DNA of 64,000 bases from Bradyrhizobium sp. G127. Lineage in GTDB: Bacteria; Pseudomonadota; Alphaproteobacteria; Rhizobiales; Xanthobacteraceae. How positions within the stretch are numbered: position 1 is the stretch's first letter; each line of letters starts with the position of its first letter. Location: NCBI RefSeq assembly GCF_021502575.1, contig NZ_JAKFGN010000002.1:124001-188000 (forward strand). The letters are read 5' to 3'. Of this stretch, positions 1 through 9,694 are shown in pieces. Below the pieces are notes generated by a model that searched no databases, was not told the DNA's origin, and worked only from the letters and a program-made list of their open reading frames with translations. The position numbers and the translations under genes are program-made.

Positions 1-645
1 GGTCAGCTTCATGTTGGCAACATCGCCTTCAAAGGTCGCAACCGTCAATCCCGCCCATTCGGCAATCGCGGCGTCGTCTGTGAAATCGTCGCGGCCCTCG
101 CGCGCGGCGCGGCGATGGGCTTCAAGAATGACATCGAAACGAAATGCCTGCGGCGTCTGCGCGATCCGCAAGTTCGCACGATCCGGCGTCGCGGTGATGG
201 CGCCGGAGCCATCGACCACTTTCACGGTATCGGTGACGGGGACAACCGGAATCGCCGCGCCCGTGATCAGCGCTGCATCGATGGCGCGCGAGATGACCTT
301 GTCGGTGACGAAGGCGCGGGCTGCGTCGTGAATGAGGACGATGTCCGGCGCCTGATCCGCCAAAGCCTCAAGACCCGCGCGCACCGATGCCTGCCGCGTC
401 GCGCCGCCGCCCACGGGGGGCTGATACTTCAGATGACAGACGGCCTGATCGAAGATCTCGGCATCGTCCGGATTGCGTACCGGCTGCACCGCAAAGACGC
501 CGGGATGGGTGCAAAACGGCTCCATCGCCCTCGAAAGGACGGTTTTACCGCCGATGGTCCGATATTGCTTGGGTCCGCCGGTCCCGGCCCGCAGGCCTCG
601 GCCGGCGGCGACGATAATGGCGGCAGTCCGTTTTGACGTAGGCAT
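1..645 (-). CDS. ispD: IspD / IspDF, 2-C-methyl-D-erythritol 4-phosphate cytidylyltransferase (partial, N-terminal 215 residues)
   Basis: Minus-strand frame open from an ATG at 645 to the window edge, so the C-terminus lies outside. It forms CDP-methylerythritol from MEP and CTP in the cytoplasmic non-mevalonate isoprenoid pathway. Visible signatures are the nucleotide-binding loop AAGRGLRAG..PKQY (residues 13-28) and the metal/substrate motif IHDAARAF further on. In this bacterial group the gene is usually a fusion of IspD with IspF; the IspF half cannot be seen here, so the fusion is inferred from family knowledge and from the adjacent divergent dusB-ntrBC block. Confidence 0.9.
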   Translation of the reverse strand, partial: MPTSKRTAAIIVAAGRGLRAGTGGPKQYRTIGGKTVLSRAMEPFCTHPGVFAVQPVRNPDDAEIFDQAVCHLKYQPPVGGGATRQASVRAGLEALADQAPDIVLIHDAARAFVTDKVISRAIDAALITGAAIPVVPVTDTVKVVDGSGAITATPDRANLRIAQTPQAFRFDVILEAHRRAAREGRDDFTDDAAIAEWAGLTVATFEGDVANMKLT

Positions 646-899
646 GGGTAATTTAACGACCAGTGCGGATGGCTGAACGGGATATTGGCAGTATCAGGCG
701 CTGCCCTTACCATATTCGGGCGGTTCACAGCATGATTCCGCATCCATGTGAACAATCAGGAAGAATTGTTGCGCCGCACTTGCATGCCGTTCAGAATTGG
801 CTAAAGTGTAGGCATGATCGTAAGGTGCTTAGAAATTAAGCTATGCGTTCCTCGCAACGACGCGGGGTTCGCGAGAAAACGAGAAACGCAGTGAGTGGC
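646..899. promoter_or_regulatory. Divergent intergenic region between ispD and dusB
   Basis: About 250 bases without a convincing gene. A possible sigma70-like promoter toward dusB is TTGCAT (780-785), a 16-base spacer, and TAAAGT (802-807). I saw no clear sigma54 -24/-12 pair. The promoter call is pattern matching only. Confidence 0.25.
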
Positions 900-1925
900 A
901 TGACTCCGGCACGTCAGTCAGCCCTGACCATTGGCGATATCAAGATCGCCAATCGCGTCCTTCTCGCACCCATGTCCGGCGTGACCGATGCACCGTTTCG
1001 CCGCATCGCCGCGGAACTCGGCGCTGGTCTTGTTGTATCTGAAATGACCGCCAGCGATGATCTCGCCCGAGGCCGTCCGATGTCCGTCCTGCGCTGCGAG
1101 GCCACAGGCATCGGCCCGCACGTGGTGCAGCTCGCCGGTTGCGAAACGCACTGGATGACCGAAGGCGCGCGAATCGCGGAAGCCGCCGGTGCCGACATCA
1201 TCGACATCAACATGGGGTGCCCCGCGCGCCATGTCACAGGCGGTCAGTCCGGCTCTGCACTGATGCGCGACCTCGATCATGCGCTTCGACTTATCGATGC
1301 GACGGTCTCCGCCGTCCGCGTTCCCGTGACGCTGAAAATGCGTCTCGGTTGGGATGAGAAATCCCTCAATGCGCCCGAACTGGCGCAACGCGCCGAAGCG
1401 GCGGGCGCCAAACTCATCACGGTGCATGGACGCACCCGTTGCCAATTCTACAAGGGCAGCGCTGACTGGAGCGCGGTGCGGCCGGTAAAGGACGCGGTGA
1501 GTATTCCGGTGGTCGTAAACGGTGACATCACTTCGTTTGAGCAGGCCCAAAGCGCGCTCGAAGCATCCGGCGCGGACGCCGTCATGATCGGGCGGGGCGC
1601 ACAGGGCCGGCCCTGGCTGCCGGGACAGATCGCCCGACGCCTTGAGGGCGGCACAATCGAGCCGACGCCGCAACTCACCGACCAGCTTGGCTACGTGTGC
1701 AGTCTCTATGACCAGGTTGTCGATCATTATGGGCCGCATATCGGGCTGCGCCACGCACGCAAACATCTCGGCTGGGCGCTCGAAGTGGCGGCCAAGGGCA
1801 GCGCCGCATCGGCCGGCGTTCTCAAACGCTGGCGCCAGACCATTCTGACCGCTACCGATGCGGCTCACGTGCGCCGCTCGCTTCACGATGCCTTCGGTGA
1901 ATTCGCCTGGAGCGCCGCTGCATGA
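900..1925 (+). CDS. dusB: tRNA-dihydrouridine synthase DusB (NifR3)
   Basis: FMN-dependent TIM-barrel enzyme that reduces uridines in the tRNA D-loop; in alphaproteobacteria it was named nifR3 because it heads the ntrBC operon. Motifs in order: [14 protein letters not shown] near the N-terminus, [14 protein letters not shown] with the catalytic cysteine, [21 protein letters not shown], and the FMN phosphate-binding [12 protein letters not shown] prefer the ATG at 900 (341 aa), which matches family length; an in-frame ATG at 843 would add 19 unconserved residues. The stop overlaps the ntrB start by four bases (ATGA), implying translational coupling. Confidence 0.93.
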   Translation: MTPARQSALTIGDIKIANRVLLAPMSGVTDAPFRRIAAELGAGLVVSEMTASDDLARGRPMSVLRCEATGIGPHVVQLAGCETHWMTEGARIAEAAGADIIDINMGCPARHVTGGQSGSALMRDLDHALRLIDATVSAVRVPVTLKMRLGWDEKSLNAPELAQRAEAAGAKLITVHGRTRCQFYKGSADWSAVRPVKDAVSIPVVVNGDITSFEQAQSALEASGADAVMIGRGAQGRPWLPGQIARRLEGGTIEPTPQLTDQLGYVCSLYDQVVDHYGPHIGLRHARKHLGWALEVAAKGSAASAGVLKRWRQTILTATDAAHVRRSLHDAFGEFAWSAAA

Positions 1926-3103
1926 GCAATGTCGCCGAAAAACGCCTCCCAACACTTGCGAGCAGCGACCTCATCCTGAACGCATTGCCGAATCCGGTGA
2001 TGCTGATTGCGCCGGACGGCAAGATCGTCGATGCGAATATTGCAGCCGAATCCTTCTTCGAAACATCGATCCCGCATTTGCAGCGACAGATGCTGCGCGA
2101 ACTGGTGCCGTTCGGCAGCCCGTTGCTGGCGTTGATCGATCAGGTTCGCCGCACCGGTTCGGCGGTGAACGAATATAAAGTTGATCTCGGCACGCCGCGC
2201 ATCGGCGGCGATCGTCAGGTCGATCTCCATGTCGCGCCGCTCAGCGAGCGGCCGGGACATATCGTGGTGATGCTGCAGGAGCGCACCATCGCCGACAAGA
2301 TGGACCGGCAATTAACCCATCGCAGCGCGGCGCGCTCGGTGATCGCACTCGCGGCGATGCTGGCACACGAAATCAAGAATCCGCTGTCAGGTATCCGTGG
2401 CGCAGCGCAACTGCTCGAGCAGGCCGCATCGCCGGAAGACCGCACGCTGACGCGGCTGATTTGCGACGAGGCCGACCGCATCGTGACGCTTGTGGACCGC
2501 ATGGAAGTGTTCGGCGACGAGCGTCCCGTGGCCCGCGGGCCAGTCAACATTCATTCGGTGTTCGACCACGTCAAGCGGCTTGCGCAGTCCGGCTTCGCCC
2601 GCAACATCAAGTTTGTCGAGGAGTACGATCCGTCGCTGCCGCCGGTGCTGGCCAATCAGGATCAGCTTATTCAGGTGTTTCTCAATCTGGTGAAGAACGC
2701 GGCCGAAGCCGTTGCAGACCTCGGTACCGATGGCGAGATCCAGTTGACCACCGCGTTCCGGCCCGGTGTGCGGCTGTCGGTCCCCGGCAAGAAATCACGC
2801 GTATCGCTGCCGCTGGAATTCTGCGTGAAGGATAACGGTCCGGGCGTGCCGGACGATCTTCTCGCCAATCTTTTCGATCCGTTCGTGACGACCAAGCCGA
2901 CGGGGAGTGGCCTTGGCCTCGCCCTCGTCGCCAAGATCGTCGGCGATCACGGCGGCATTATCGAATGTGAATCACAGCCGCGGAAAACCACGTTCCGCGT
3001 GCTGCTGCCGATGTACAACGCATCCAAAAATCAAAATCACAGCAATAGCGACGAGCGCCCGGGAACGCCGTCGCATGCCTCACAGACCGCAGATGAGGAC
3101 TAA
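1922..3103 (+). CDS. ntrB: Nitrogen regulation sensor histidine kinase NtrB
   Basis: Cytoplasmic kinase/phosphatase that controls NtrC according to nitrogen status through PII proteins. A 393-residue protein with an N-terminal PAS-like sensor (about residues 15-120), an H-box around His149 ([16 protein letters not shown]), and an ATPase domain with an N-box ([10 protein letters not shown]) and G-boxes (DNGPGVP and [16 protein letters not shown]). No membrane segment is seen, as expected. It overlaps dusB by four bases and is followed after five bases by ntrC, giving a dusB-ntrB-ntrC operon. The last ~30 residues are polar and probably disordered. Confidence 0.95.
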   Translation: MSNVAEKRLPTLASSDLILNALPNPVMLIAPDGKIVDANIAAESFFETSIPHLQRQMLRELVPFGSPLLALIDQVRRTGSAVNEYKVDLGTPRIGGDRQVDLHVAPLSERPGHIVVMLQERTIADKMDRQLTHRSAARSVIALAAMLAHEIKNPLSGIRGAAQLLEQAASPEDRTLTRLICDEADRIVTLVDRMEVFGDERPVARGPVNIHSVFDHVKRLAQSGFARNIKFVEEYDPSLPPVLANQDQLIQVFLNLVKNAAEAVADLGTDGEIQLTTAFRPGVRLSVPGKKSRVSLPLEFCVKDNGPGVPDDLLANLFDPFVTTKPTGSGLGLALVAKIVGDHGGIIECESQPRKTTFRVLLPMYNASKNQNHSNSDERPGTPSHASQTADED

Positions 3104-3108
3104 CAAAA

Positions 3109-4551
3109 ATGCCCGCAGGTAGCATACTTGTTGCAGACGACGACACCGCCATCCGGACGGTGCTCAATCAGGCGCTGTCACGCGCGGGATACGAGGTCCG
3201 GCTGACCGGAAACGCAGCCACGCTGTGGCGCTGGGTCAGTCAGGGTGAGGGGGATCTGGTTATCACCGACGTTGTGATGCCGGACGAGAACGCGTTCGAT
3301 CTGCTGCCACGTATCAAGAAGATGCGGCCCAATCTGCCGGTCATCGTCATGAGCGCGCAGAATACATTCATGACCGCGATCCGCGCATCGGAACGCGGCG
3401 CCTACGAATATCTGCCGAAGCCCTTCGACCTCAAGGAGTTGATCGCGATCGTCGGTCGCGCCTTGTCGGAGCCGAAGGAGCGCCCCACCGCCGTCAAGGA
3501 TGAGGGCGAGTTCGATTCCATTCCCTTGGTCGGCCGCTCGCCGGCAATGCAGGAAATCTATCGCGTCCTCGCCCGTCTGATGCAGACCGATCTCACCGTG
3601 ATGATTTCCGGCGAGTCCGGCACCGGCAAGGAACTGGTAGCGCGCGCGCTTCACGACTACGGCAAACGCCGCAACGGTCCCTTCGTAGCCGTCAACATGG
3701 CCGCGATCCCGCGCGACCTGATCGAATCCGAATTGTTCGGCCATGAGCGCGGCGCGTTCACCGGCGCGAATGCGCGGGCGACTGGCCGTTTCGAGCAGGC
3801 CGAAGGTGGCACGTTGTTCCTCGACGAAATCGGCGACATGCCGATGGAGGCGCAAACCCGTTTGCTGCGCGTCCTGCAGCAGGGCGAGTACACGACGGTC
3901 GGTGGCCGCACCCCGATCAAGACTGACGTGCGGATCGTTGCGGCCAGCAACAAGGATCTGCGCATTTTGATTCAGCAGGGCCTGTTCCGCGAGGACCTGT
4001 TCTTCCGTCTCAACGTGGTGCCGCTGCGTCTGCCGCCGTTGCGTGAGCGCATCGAGGATCTGCCCGATCTGATCCGGCATTTCTTCGCGCTAGCGGAAAA
4101 GGACGGCTTGCCGCCCAAAAAGCTCGACGCGCAGGCGGTCGAACGGCTCAAGCAGCATCGCTGGCCCGGCAACGTGCGCGAGCTTGAAAATCTGGCGCGG
4201 CGTCTGGCGGCGCTTTATCCGCAGGACGTCATCACCGGATCGGTCATCGAAGGCGAACTGGCGCCACCCGCCGTGGTCTCGGGCGGCAACATGCCGCAAA
4301 GCGTGGATAATCTCGGCGGGGCGGTTGAAATGTATCTGGCATCGCATTTCGCGGGCTTCCCGAACGGGCTACCGCCACCGGGCCTCTACCACCGCATCCT
4401 GAAGGAGATCGAGGTTCCGCTGTTGACGGCTGCACTTGCGGCCAATCGCGGCAACCAGATCAGGGCCGCGGACCTGCTCGGATTGAACCGGAACACGCTG
4501 CGCAAGAAAATCCGCGATCTGGATATTCAGGTTTATCGCAGCGGCGGCTAG
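3109..4551 (+). CDS. ntrC: Nitrogen regulation response regulator NtrC
   Basis: Sigma54-dependent activator phosphorylated by NtrB; it switches on nitrogen-assimilation genes. 480 residues: receiver domain with phospho-acceptor Asp54 (VITDVVMP), an AAA+ domain with Walker A GESGTGKE, the sigma54-contacting GAFTGA loop (ERGAFTGAN), Walker B-type [12 protein letters not shown], and a C-terminal Fis-type helix-turn-helix ([16 protein letters not shown]). All expected catalytic features are intact. The nitrate-assimilation cluster at 57.7-64 kb is a plausible regulon member in the same window, which is inference. Confidence 0.95.
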   Translation: MPAGSILVADDDTAIRTVLNQALSRAGYEVRLTGNAATLWRWVSQGEGDLVITDVVMPDENAFDLLPRIKKMRPNLPVIVMSAQNTFMTAIRASERGAYEYLPKPFDLKELIAIVGRALSEPKERPTAVKDEGEFDSIPLVGRSPAMQEIYRVLARLMQTDLTVMISGESGTGKELVARALHDYGKRRNGPFVAVNMAAIPRDLIESELFGHERGAFTGANARATGRFEQAEGGTLFLDEIGDMPMEAQTRLLRVLQQGEYTTVGGRTPIKTDVRIVAASNKDLRILIQQGLFREDLFFRLNVVPLRLPPLRERIEDLPDLIRHFFALAEKDGLPPKKLDAQAVERLKQHRWPGNVRELENLARRLAALYPQDVITGSVIEGELAPPAVVSGGNMPQSVDNLGGAVEMYLASHFAGFPNGLPPPGLYHRILKEIEVPLLTAALAANRGNQIRAADLLGLNRNTLRKKIRDLDIQVYRSGG

Positions 4552-4745
4552 GCGAGGGCAGTGGCATTCCGGTAACGGCAGCAATCTTGTCAGGCAGCCG
4601 TTCAGCTTAGAACCGGTAGAAGGTGCTGTGCCATAGTGGCCACGCCTAGGAAATGTCGCAATTCAGCAACATTGTGGTATGAATGCATCACTGGGCACGG
4701 CAACCGCCGTGTGCCGGCTCAAATTTGGCCTGACCCAATCCCGGC

Positions 4746-7013
4746 ATGACCACAGCAGAGACGTCGGCCCAAAGCTTCGATCCGTCGGTAGCCGAGTCGC
4801 CCGGCCGGCCATTGCGCCGCCTGTTCGCTCCGGTCGCGGTGGGCTTGGCGCTGCTGTCGGCCTTCCTCACCTTCGTTGTTTTGACCGGGTTGACGCCGAT
4901 TGCGCCCACCCATCAGGTGGTCGTCACCTTCCTGCTGATCAACGGCGCGACCATCCTGCTCCTGCTGGGCATCATCGCCCGCGAGGTCTGGCAGGTGGTT
5001 CAGGCCCGGCGCCGCGGACGTGCCGCCGCCCGACTGCATGTCCAGATTGTCAGCCTGTTCTCGGTGATCGCGGTGTTGCCGGCGGTTCTGGTGTCAATCG
5101 TCGCCAATGTCACCATCGATCGCGGTCTCGACCGACTATTCTCGGTGCGAACGCGTGCGGTAATCGAGAATTCGCTGATCGTTGCCAATGCCTATGTTTA
5201 CGAGCACGCACAGCTCATCCGCGGCGACATTATCGGCATGTCGAGCGACATTGCCCGCGCCCGACCGCTGTTCGATCAGGATCGCCAAACCTTCCGCAAC
5301 ATTCTCACGTCGAGTGCAGCGTCCCGCAATCTTCCGGGCGCGATGATTATCGACAAGGACCGCAATATTCTGGAGACCGCAGCCACCGGCATCCGGCAGG
5401 ATTTCCAGACTCCCGCGGGGGATTTTCTCCGCAACGTGACCGAGGACGAGCCGCAGATCGGCGTCTTCATCGAGCAGAATTACGTCGCCGCGGTCATTCG
5501 TCTGCGCGCCTTCGACAACACATTTCTCTACGTCGCGCGGCTGCTCGACCCGCGCGTGGTCGCGCAACTCAGGCAGACGCAGGATAGCGTCAAGGAATAT
5601 GCCGAGCTTGAATCGCGCCGGCTCGGAATTCAGGTCGCATTCGCACTGATGTTTACGGTGATCGCACTGACGGTGCTGATGTCGTCGGTACTGATCGGCC
5701 TGAATTTCGCCAACTGGCTGGTGGCGCCGATCCGGCGGCTGATGGGCGCGGCCAAACTCGTCTCCACCGGAGACCTCCATGTCCAGGTGCCTGTGATCAA
5801 ATCCGAAGGCGACCTCGCCAATCTCGGCGAGACCTTCAACAAGATGACGCAGGAGCTGCGGACCCAGCGTGACGATCTTGTCAATGCGAGCGGCCTGATC
5901 GACAGCCGCCGCCGGTTCATCGAAGCGGTTCTGTCATCGGCGAGCGCAGGTATCATCGGCGTCGATGGCGACGGCAAGATCGCCGTCCTCAACCGTTCGG
6001 CAGAAAAACTGATCGGACATTCGGAATCGGAAGTGATGGGCAAGCCGTTGTCCGAAATCGTTCCGGAACTCGACGACTTGATGGCGACGGCGCGCAGCAG
6101 TGCGCAGCGCCTTTTACAGGGCCAGATCGACGTCAGCCGCGACAATATCTCGCGCAATCTCTCGGTGCGCGTCAGTTCGGAGCAGACCGGACAATCGAAT
6201 GAGAGTTACATCATCACGCTTGACGACATCACCGAACTGGTGACGGCGCAGCGCACATCGGCGTGGGCGGACGTCGCCCGCCGTATTGCGCACGAGATCA
6301 AGAATCCGCTGACGCCGATTCAGTTGTCCGCCGAACGTATCCGCCGCAAGTTCGGCAAGGTGATTACAGAAGACCGGCCGATCTTTGACCAATGTACAGA
6401 TACAATCATCCGCCAGGTCGACGATATCCGCAGAATGGTCGATGAATTCTCCAAGTTTGCGCGGATGCCGAAGCCTGTCATCGAGGGCGAAGATGTCGCG
6501 GACACTGTCCGTCAGACGGTATTTTTGATGCGGGTCGGATATCCCGACGTCGATATCGAAGTCGACATCAAACAGGAGCCCATGCTCGCGAAGTTCGACC
6601 GGCGGCTAATTTCACAGGGGCTGACGAACATTATCAAGAACGCGACGGAAGCCATCGCGGCTGTTCCTCCTGGAGAAATCGAGCGCGGGCGCATCGACGT
6701 CATCGCCGCGCGCGAAAACGACGATATCGTGATCGATGTTGTGGATAACGGAATTGGGCTGCCCAAAGAAAGCCGTGCACGGCTGCTTGAGCCTTACGTC
6801 ACCACCCGCGAGAAGGGCACCGGCCTCGGCCTCGCAATCGTCGGCCGTGTTCTGGAGGATCACGGTGGACGTATCGAACTGAACGACGCATCCGTACTGC
6901 GTCCCGGCGCACGGGGTGCATGGGTGCGAATGAGATTCTCCATCTCGGGACAGGCGAAAGACGCTGCGACCGAAGAGCCAAAAACAGAAATAGAAGCCGT
7001 AACCGGCAATTGA
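4746..7013 (+). CDS. ntrY: Nitrogen regulation sensor histidine kinase NtrY
   Basis: Membrane-bound kinase partnered with NtrX; linked in this class to nitrogen, redox and envelope control. 755 residues with predicted membrane spans at about 28-49, 59-79, 100-121 and 298-320, a periplasmic sensor loop between the third and fourth, then HAMP, PAS and a kinase core with the phospho-acceptor His516 ([18 protein letters not shown]), an N-box (NIIKNATEAI) and G-boxes (DNGIGLP, GTGLGLAIV). It starts 194 bases after ntrC, so it may have its own promoter, and is followed by ntrX after 17 bases. Confidence 0.94.
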   Translation: MTTAETSAQSFDPSVAESPGRPLRRLFAPVAVGLALLSAFLTFVVLTGLTPIAPTHQVVVTFLLINGATILLLLGIIAREVWQVVQARRRGRAAARLHVQIVSLFSVIAVLPAVLVSIVANVTIDRGLDRLFSVRTRAVIENSLIVANAYVYEHAQLIRGDIIGMSSDIARARPLFDQDRQTFRNILTSSAASRNLPGAMIIDKDRNILETAATGIRQDFQTPAGDFLRNVTEDEPQIGVFIEQNYVAAVIRLRAFDNTFLYVARLLDPRVVAQLRQTQDSVKEYAELESRRLGIQVAFALMFTVIALTVLMSSVLIGLNFANWLVAPIRRLMGAAKLVSTGDLHVQVPVIKSEGDLANLGETFNKMTQELRTQRDDLVNASGLIDSRRRFIEAVLSSASAGIIGVDGDGKIAVLNRSAEKLIGHSESEVMGKPLSEIVPELDDLMATARSSAQRLLQGQIDVSRDNISRNLSVRVSSEQTGQSNESYIITLDDITELVTAQRTSAWADVARRIAHEIKNPLTPIQLSAERIRRKFGKVITEDRPIFDQCTDTIIRQVDDIRRMVDEFSKFARMPKPVIEGEDVADTVRQTVFLMRVGYPDVDIEVDIKQEPMLAKFDRRLISQGLTNIIKNATEAIAAVPPGEIERGRIDVIAARENDDIVIDVVDNGIGLPKESRARLLEPYVTTREKGTGLGLAIVGRVLEDHGGRIELNDASVLRPGARGAWVRMRFSISGQAKDAATEEPKTEIEAVTGN

Positions 7014-7030
7014 CAGAGCGGGCGTGATTC

Positions 7031-8401
7031 ATGGCGAATGATATTTTGATCGTCGATGACGAAGCTGACATTCGGGACCTCGTCGCGGGCATTCTCGACG
7101 ATGAGGGTTTCAAGACGCGCACGGCGCGCGACAGCGACACCGCGCTCGCTGAGATTTCCAGTCGCCGACCGAACTTGATTTTCCTCGATATCTGGCTGCA
7201 AGGCAGCAAGCTGGACGGCCTGCAACTGCTCGAGCAGATCAAGCGCGAACACCCCGAAGTGCCCGTGGTGATGATTTCGGGCCACGGCAACATCGAGACA
7301 GCGGTCGCTGCGATCAAGCGCGGCGCATATGATTTTATTGAAAAGCCGTTCAAGGCCGACCGCCTGATCCTGGTGGCGAACCGCGCACTGGAAACATCGC
7401 GCCTCAAACGCGAAGTCCGCGAACTCAAACAGCATGCGCCATCGTCCGGCACGCTCATCGGCCGATCACCCTGCATGAACCAGTTGCGCCAGACCATTGA
7501 TCGGGCGGCCAAGGCCAACAGTCGCATCATGATCGTCGGCCCGTCGGGCGGTGGCAAGGAGCTAGCGGCGCGCACGCTGCATGCGATGTCGAGCCGCGCG
7601 GAGGGACCTTTCGTCGTCATCAACGCTGCGGCGATCACCCCGGAGCGGATGGAAGTCGAACTGTTCGGCGTCGAATTGTCCGACGGTGAAACCGGCCGCA
7701 AACCGGGCGCTCTCGAAGAGGCGCACGGCGGTACATTGTTCATCGACGAGATCGCCGACATGCCGCGCGAAACCCAGAACCGGATTTTGCGGGTGCTGGT
7801 GGACCAGACTTTCCAGCGCGCAGGCGGCACCACCAAGGTCAGCGTGGACGTGCGCATCGTTTCGTCGACAGCGCGCAATCTGGAAGCCGAGATCGCGGAG
7901 GGAAAATTCCGCGAGGACCTTTATCATCGACTGTCGGTCGTTCCGATCCGCGTTCCGCCGCTGTCGGAGCGGCGTGAGGATATTCCCGAACTGGTCGAAT
8001 ATTTCATGGATCAGATTTCATCAGCGACCGGCCTGCCGAAACGGCGGATAGGCGAAGACGCGATGGCAGTGCTGCAATCGCATGTCTGGCCGGGCAACGT
8101 CCGCCAGTTGCGCAACAATGTCGAGCGCGTGATGATCCTTGCGGGCGGCGATGCTGAGGCCGCCATTACAGCGGACATGCTGCCGCAGGACGTCGGCTCG
8201 ATGATTCCTGCGATGCCGACGGGTAACAACGGCGAGCACATCATGGGCCTGCCGCTGCGCGAAGCTCGCGAGGTGTTCGAGCGCGACTATCTGATCGCGC
8301 AGATCAGCCGCTTTTCCGGCAACATCTCGCGCACGGCGGAGTTTGTCGGCATGGAGCGCTCGGCGCTGCATCGCAAGCTCAAGGCGCTGGGCGTGGGGTA
8401 G
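7031..8401 (+). CDS. ntrX: Nitrogen regulation response regulator NtrX
   Basis: 456-residue NtrC-family regulator partnered with NtrY. Receiver domain with Asp53 (IFLDIW), AAA+ domain with a variant Walker A (GPSGGGKE), Walker B-type GGTLFIDEIADM, and a C-terminal Fis-type helix-turn-helix (EFVGMERSALHRKLKALG). Where NtrC has the sigma54-contacting GAFTGA loop this protein reads LFGVELSDGETGRKPGAL, so the motif is missing. Lack of GAFTGA is known for several alphaproteobacterial NtrX proteins and suggests action with sigma70 or as a repressor. Spacing to the next gene is only four bases. Confidence 0.93.
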   Translation: MANDILIVDDEADIRDLVAGILDDEGFKTRTARDSDTALAEISSRRPNLIFLDIWLQGSKLDGLQLLEQIKREHPEVPVVMISGHGNIETAVAAIKRGAYDFIEKPFKADRLILVANRALETSRLKREVRELKQHAPSSGTLIGRSPCMNQLRQTIDRAAKANSRIMIVGPSGGGKELAARTLHAMSSRAEGPFVVINAAAITPERMEVELFGVELSDGETGRKPGALEEAHGGTLFIDEIADMPRETQNRILRVLVDQTFQRAGGTTKVSVDVRIVSSTARNLEAEIAEGKFREDLYHRLSVVPIRVPPLSERREDIPELVEYFMDQISSATGLPKRRIGEDAMAVLQSHVWPGNVRQLRNNVERVMILAGGDAEAAITADMLPQDVGSMIPAMPTGNNGEHIMGLPLREAREVFERDYLIAQISRFSGNISRTAEFVGMERSALHRKLKALGVG

Positions 8402-8405
8402 TTAA

Positions 8406-9263
8406 ATGTCCCGCATTGCCTATGTGAACGGCCAGTACCGCGACATGCGCGACGCCAGCGTGAATATCGAGGACCGTGGCTATCAATTTTCCGATGGCGT
8501 TTACGAGGTCTGCGAGATCCGCGGCGGCAAGGTCGTCGATCTGCCGCGGCACATGACGCGGTTGCAACGCTCGCTGCGCGAGTTGCGCATCGATATGCCA
8601 ATGCCGTTGCCGGCGCTGGAAGTCGTGATTCACGAAACGGTGCGGCGCAATCGCGTCGCCTACGGTATCGTCTATCTGCAAGTGACGCGTGGCGTGGCGC
8701 GGCGCGACCATGCGTTTCCGGTCAAGCCGGTGAAACCTGCCATTGTTGTAACGGCCCGCGGCCTCAATTTCCGGAAGAATCAAGATACCGCTGCGCGCGG
8801 CATCGGCGTCATCACCATTCCCGAAAATCGCTGGCCACGCGTCGATATCAAATCGGTATCGCTGTTGCCGAATGTGCTGGCGAAGCAGCAGGCCCGAGAG
8901 AACGACGCCTACGAGGCATGGTTCGTTGATGGTGAAGGCCACGTCACGGAAGGCGCGTCGAGCAATGCGTGGATCGTCACCAGGGACGGCAAGGTCATCA
9001 CCCGATCGGCGAAGAGCGGCATCCTTGCGGGCGTCACCCGCGCGGTGCTGACGAATGTGATGTCCGCGCTCCAAATCAAGTTCGAGGAACGTCCCTTCAC
9101 ACCGCAGGAGGCCTATGAGGCCGCCGAGGCCTTCGTGACGGCATCCAGCCAGATCGTCATGCCCGTGGTCCGGATCGACGGCCGCCCCATCGGCGACGGC
9201 AAGCCGGGAGCCATTTCCATGCGTTTGCGTGAAGAATTTCACCGTTTTTCGGATTTTTCCTAA
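8406..9263 (+). CDS. dat: D-amino-acid aminotransferase (fold-type IV PLP enzyme)
   Basis: 285-residue class IV aminotransferase, best matching D-alanine aminotransferases, which interconvert D-alanine and D-glutamate for peptidoglycan precursors. Visible signs: the N-terminal strand IAYVNGQY, EDRGYQFSDGVYE, the PLP lysine Lys149 in VDIKSVSLLPN, and VTEGASSNAW supplying the PLP-binding glutamate. It follows ntrX by four bases and so probably shares its transcript. A branched-chain aminotransferase is the alternative, but the LLPNVLAKQ context fits D-AAT better. Confidence 0.85.
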   Translation: MSRIAYVNGQYRDMRDASVNIEDRGYQFSDGVYEVCEIRGGKVVDLPRHMTRLQRSLRELRIDMPMPLPALEVVIHETVRRNRVAYGIVYLQVTRGVARRDHAFPVKPVKPAIVVTARGLNFRKNQDTAARGIGVITIPENRWPRVDIKSVSLLPNVLAKQQARENDAYEAWFVDGEGHVTEGASSNAWIVTRDGKVITRSAKSGILAGVTRAVLTNVMSALQIKFEERPFTPQEAYEAAEAFVTASSQIVMPVVRIDGRPIGDGKPGAISMRLREEFHRFSDFS

Positions 9264-9268
9264 GTTTT

Positions 9269-9284
9269 GCCGCCGTTTGGCGGC
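9269..9284 (+). terminator. Short GC hairpin after dat
   Basis: Perfect six-base stem GCCGCC / GGCGGC with a GTTT loop, five bases beyond the dat stop codon. There is no T-tract after it, so it may be an mRNA end stabiliser or a weak terminator before hfq. Confidence 0.3.
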
Positions 9285-9433
9285 CCGTCCGACGCAACCG
9301 GTCTTGCCTAACATTCGGGCCTGTCCTTTAATCGCGGTGCAGCACCCGGAGGGGGATCTCAGGGACGCCGGCAGCCGAACCACGCCCCGAAGAGGGCAGG
9401 CTTGGCCCAAAAACAAGACTGCGGGATAAGAAA

Positions 9434-9682
9434 ATGGCGGCAGACCGCGCACAGAATCTACAAGACACTTTCCTCAATCACGTTCGCAAAACCAAAACGC
9501 CTCTGACGATCTTTCTGGTCAATGGAGTGAAGTTGCAGGGCATTGTCACCTGGTTTGACAATTTCTGCCTGCTGCTCCGGCGGGACGGTCATTCGCAGCT
9601 TGTCTACAAGCATGCGATCTCGACCATCATGCCGGGCGCTCCCATCCAGTTGTTCGAAGGCGGCGAGGACGCGCCAGCTTGA
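9434..9682 (+). CDS. hfq: RNA chaperone Hfq
   Basis: 82-residue Sm-like hexameric RNA-binding protein that pairs small RNAs with mRNAs; in this group it also helps express nitrogen-fixation and regulator genes. The Sm1 motif (residues about 10-45, [16 protein letters not shown]) and the Sm2 signature (VYKHAISTI) are intact; the length is usual for alphaproteobacteria, which lack the long C-terminal tail of enterobacteria. It lies 170 bases after dat and 12 bases before hflX, the conserved hfq-hflX pair. Confidence 0.97.
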   Translation: MAADRAQNLQDTFLNHVRKTKTPLTIFLVNGVKLQGIVTWFDNFCLLLRRDGHSQLVYKHAISTIMPGAPIQLFEGGEDAPA

Positions 9683-9694
9683 GATTGAACTGAT

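Noticed and set aside
646-899. Sigma54 -24/-12 promoter for the ntr operon
   Set aside because: No TGGCAC-N5-TTGC-like pair could be found in this region.
918-1955. Long minus-strand open frame over dusB
   Set aside because: No ribosome site, no recognisable motif, and the plus-strand dusB frame carries all conserved residues; typical of G+C-rich antisense frames.
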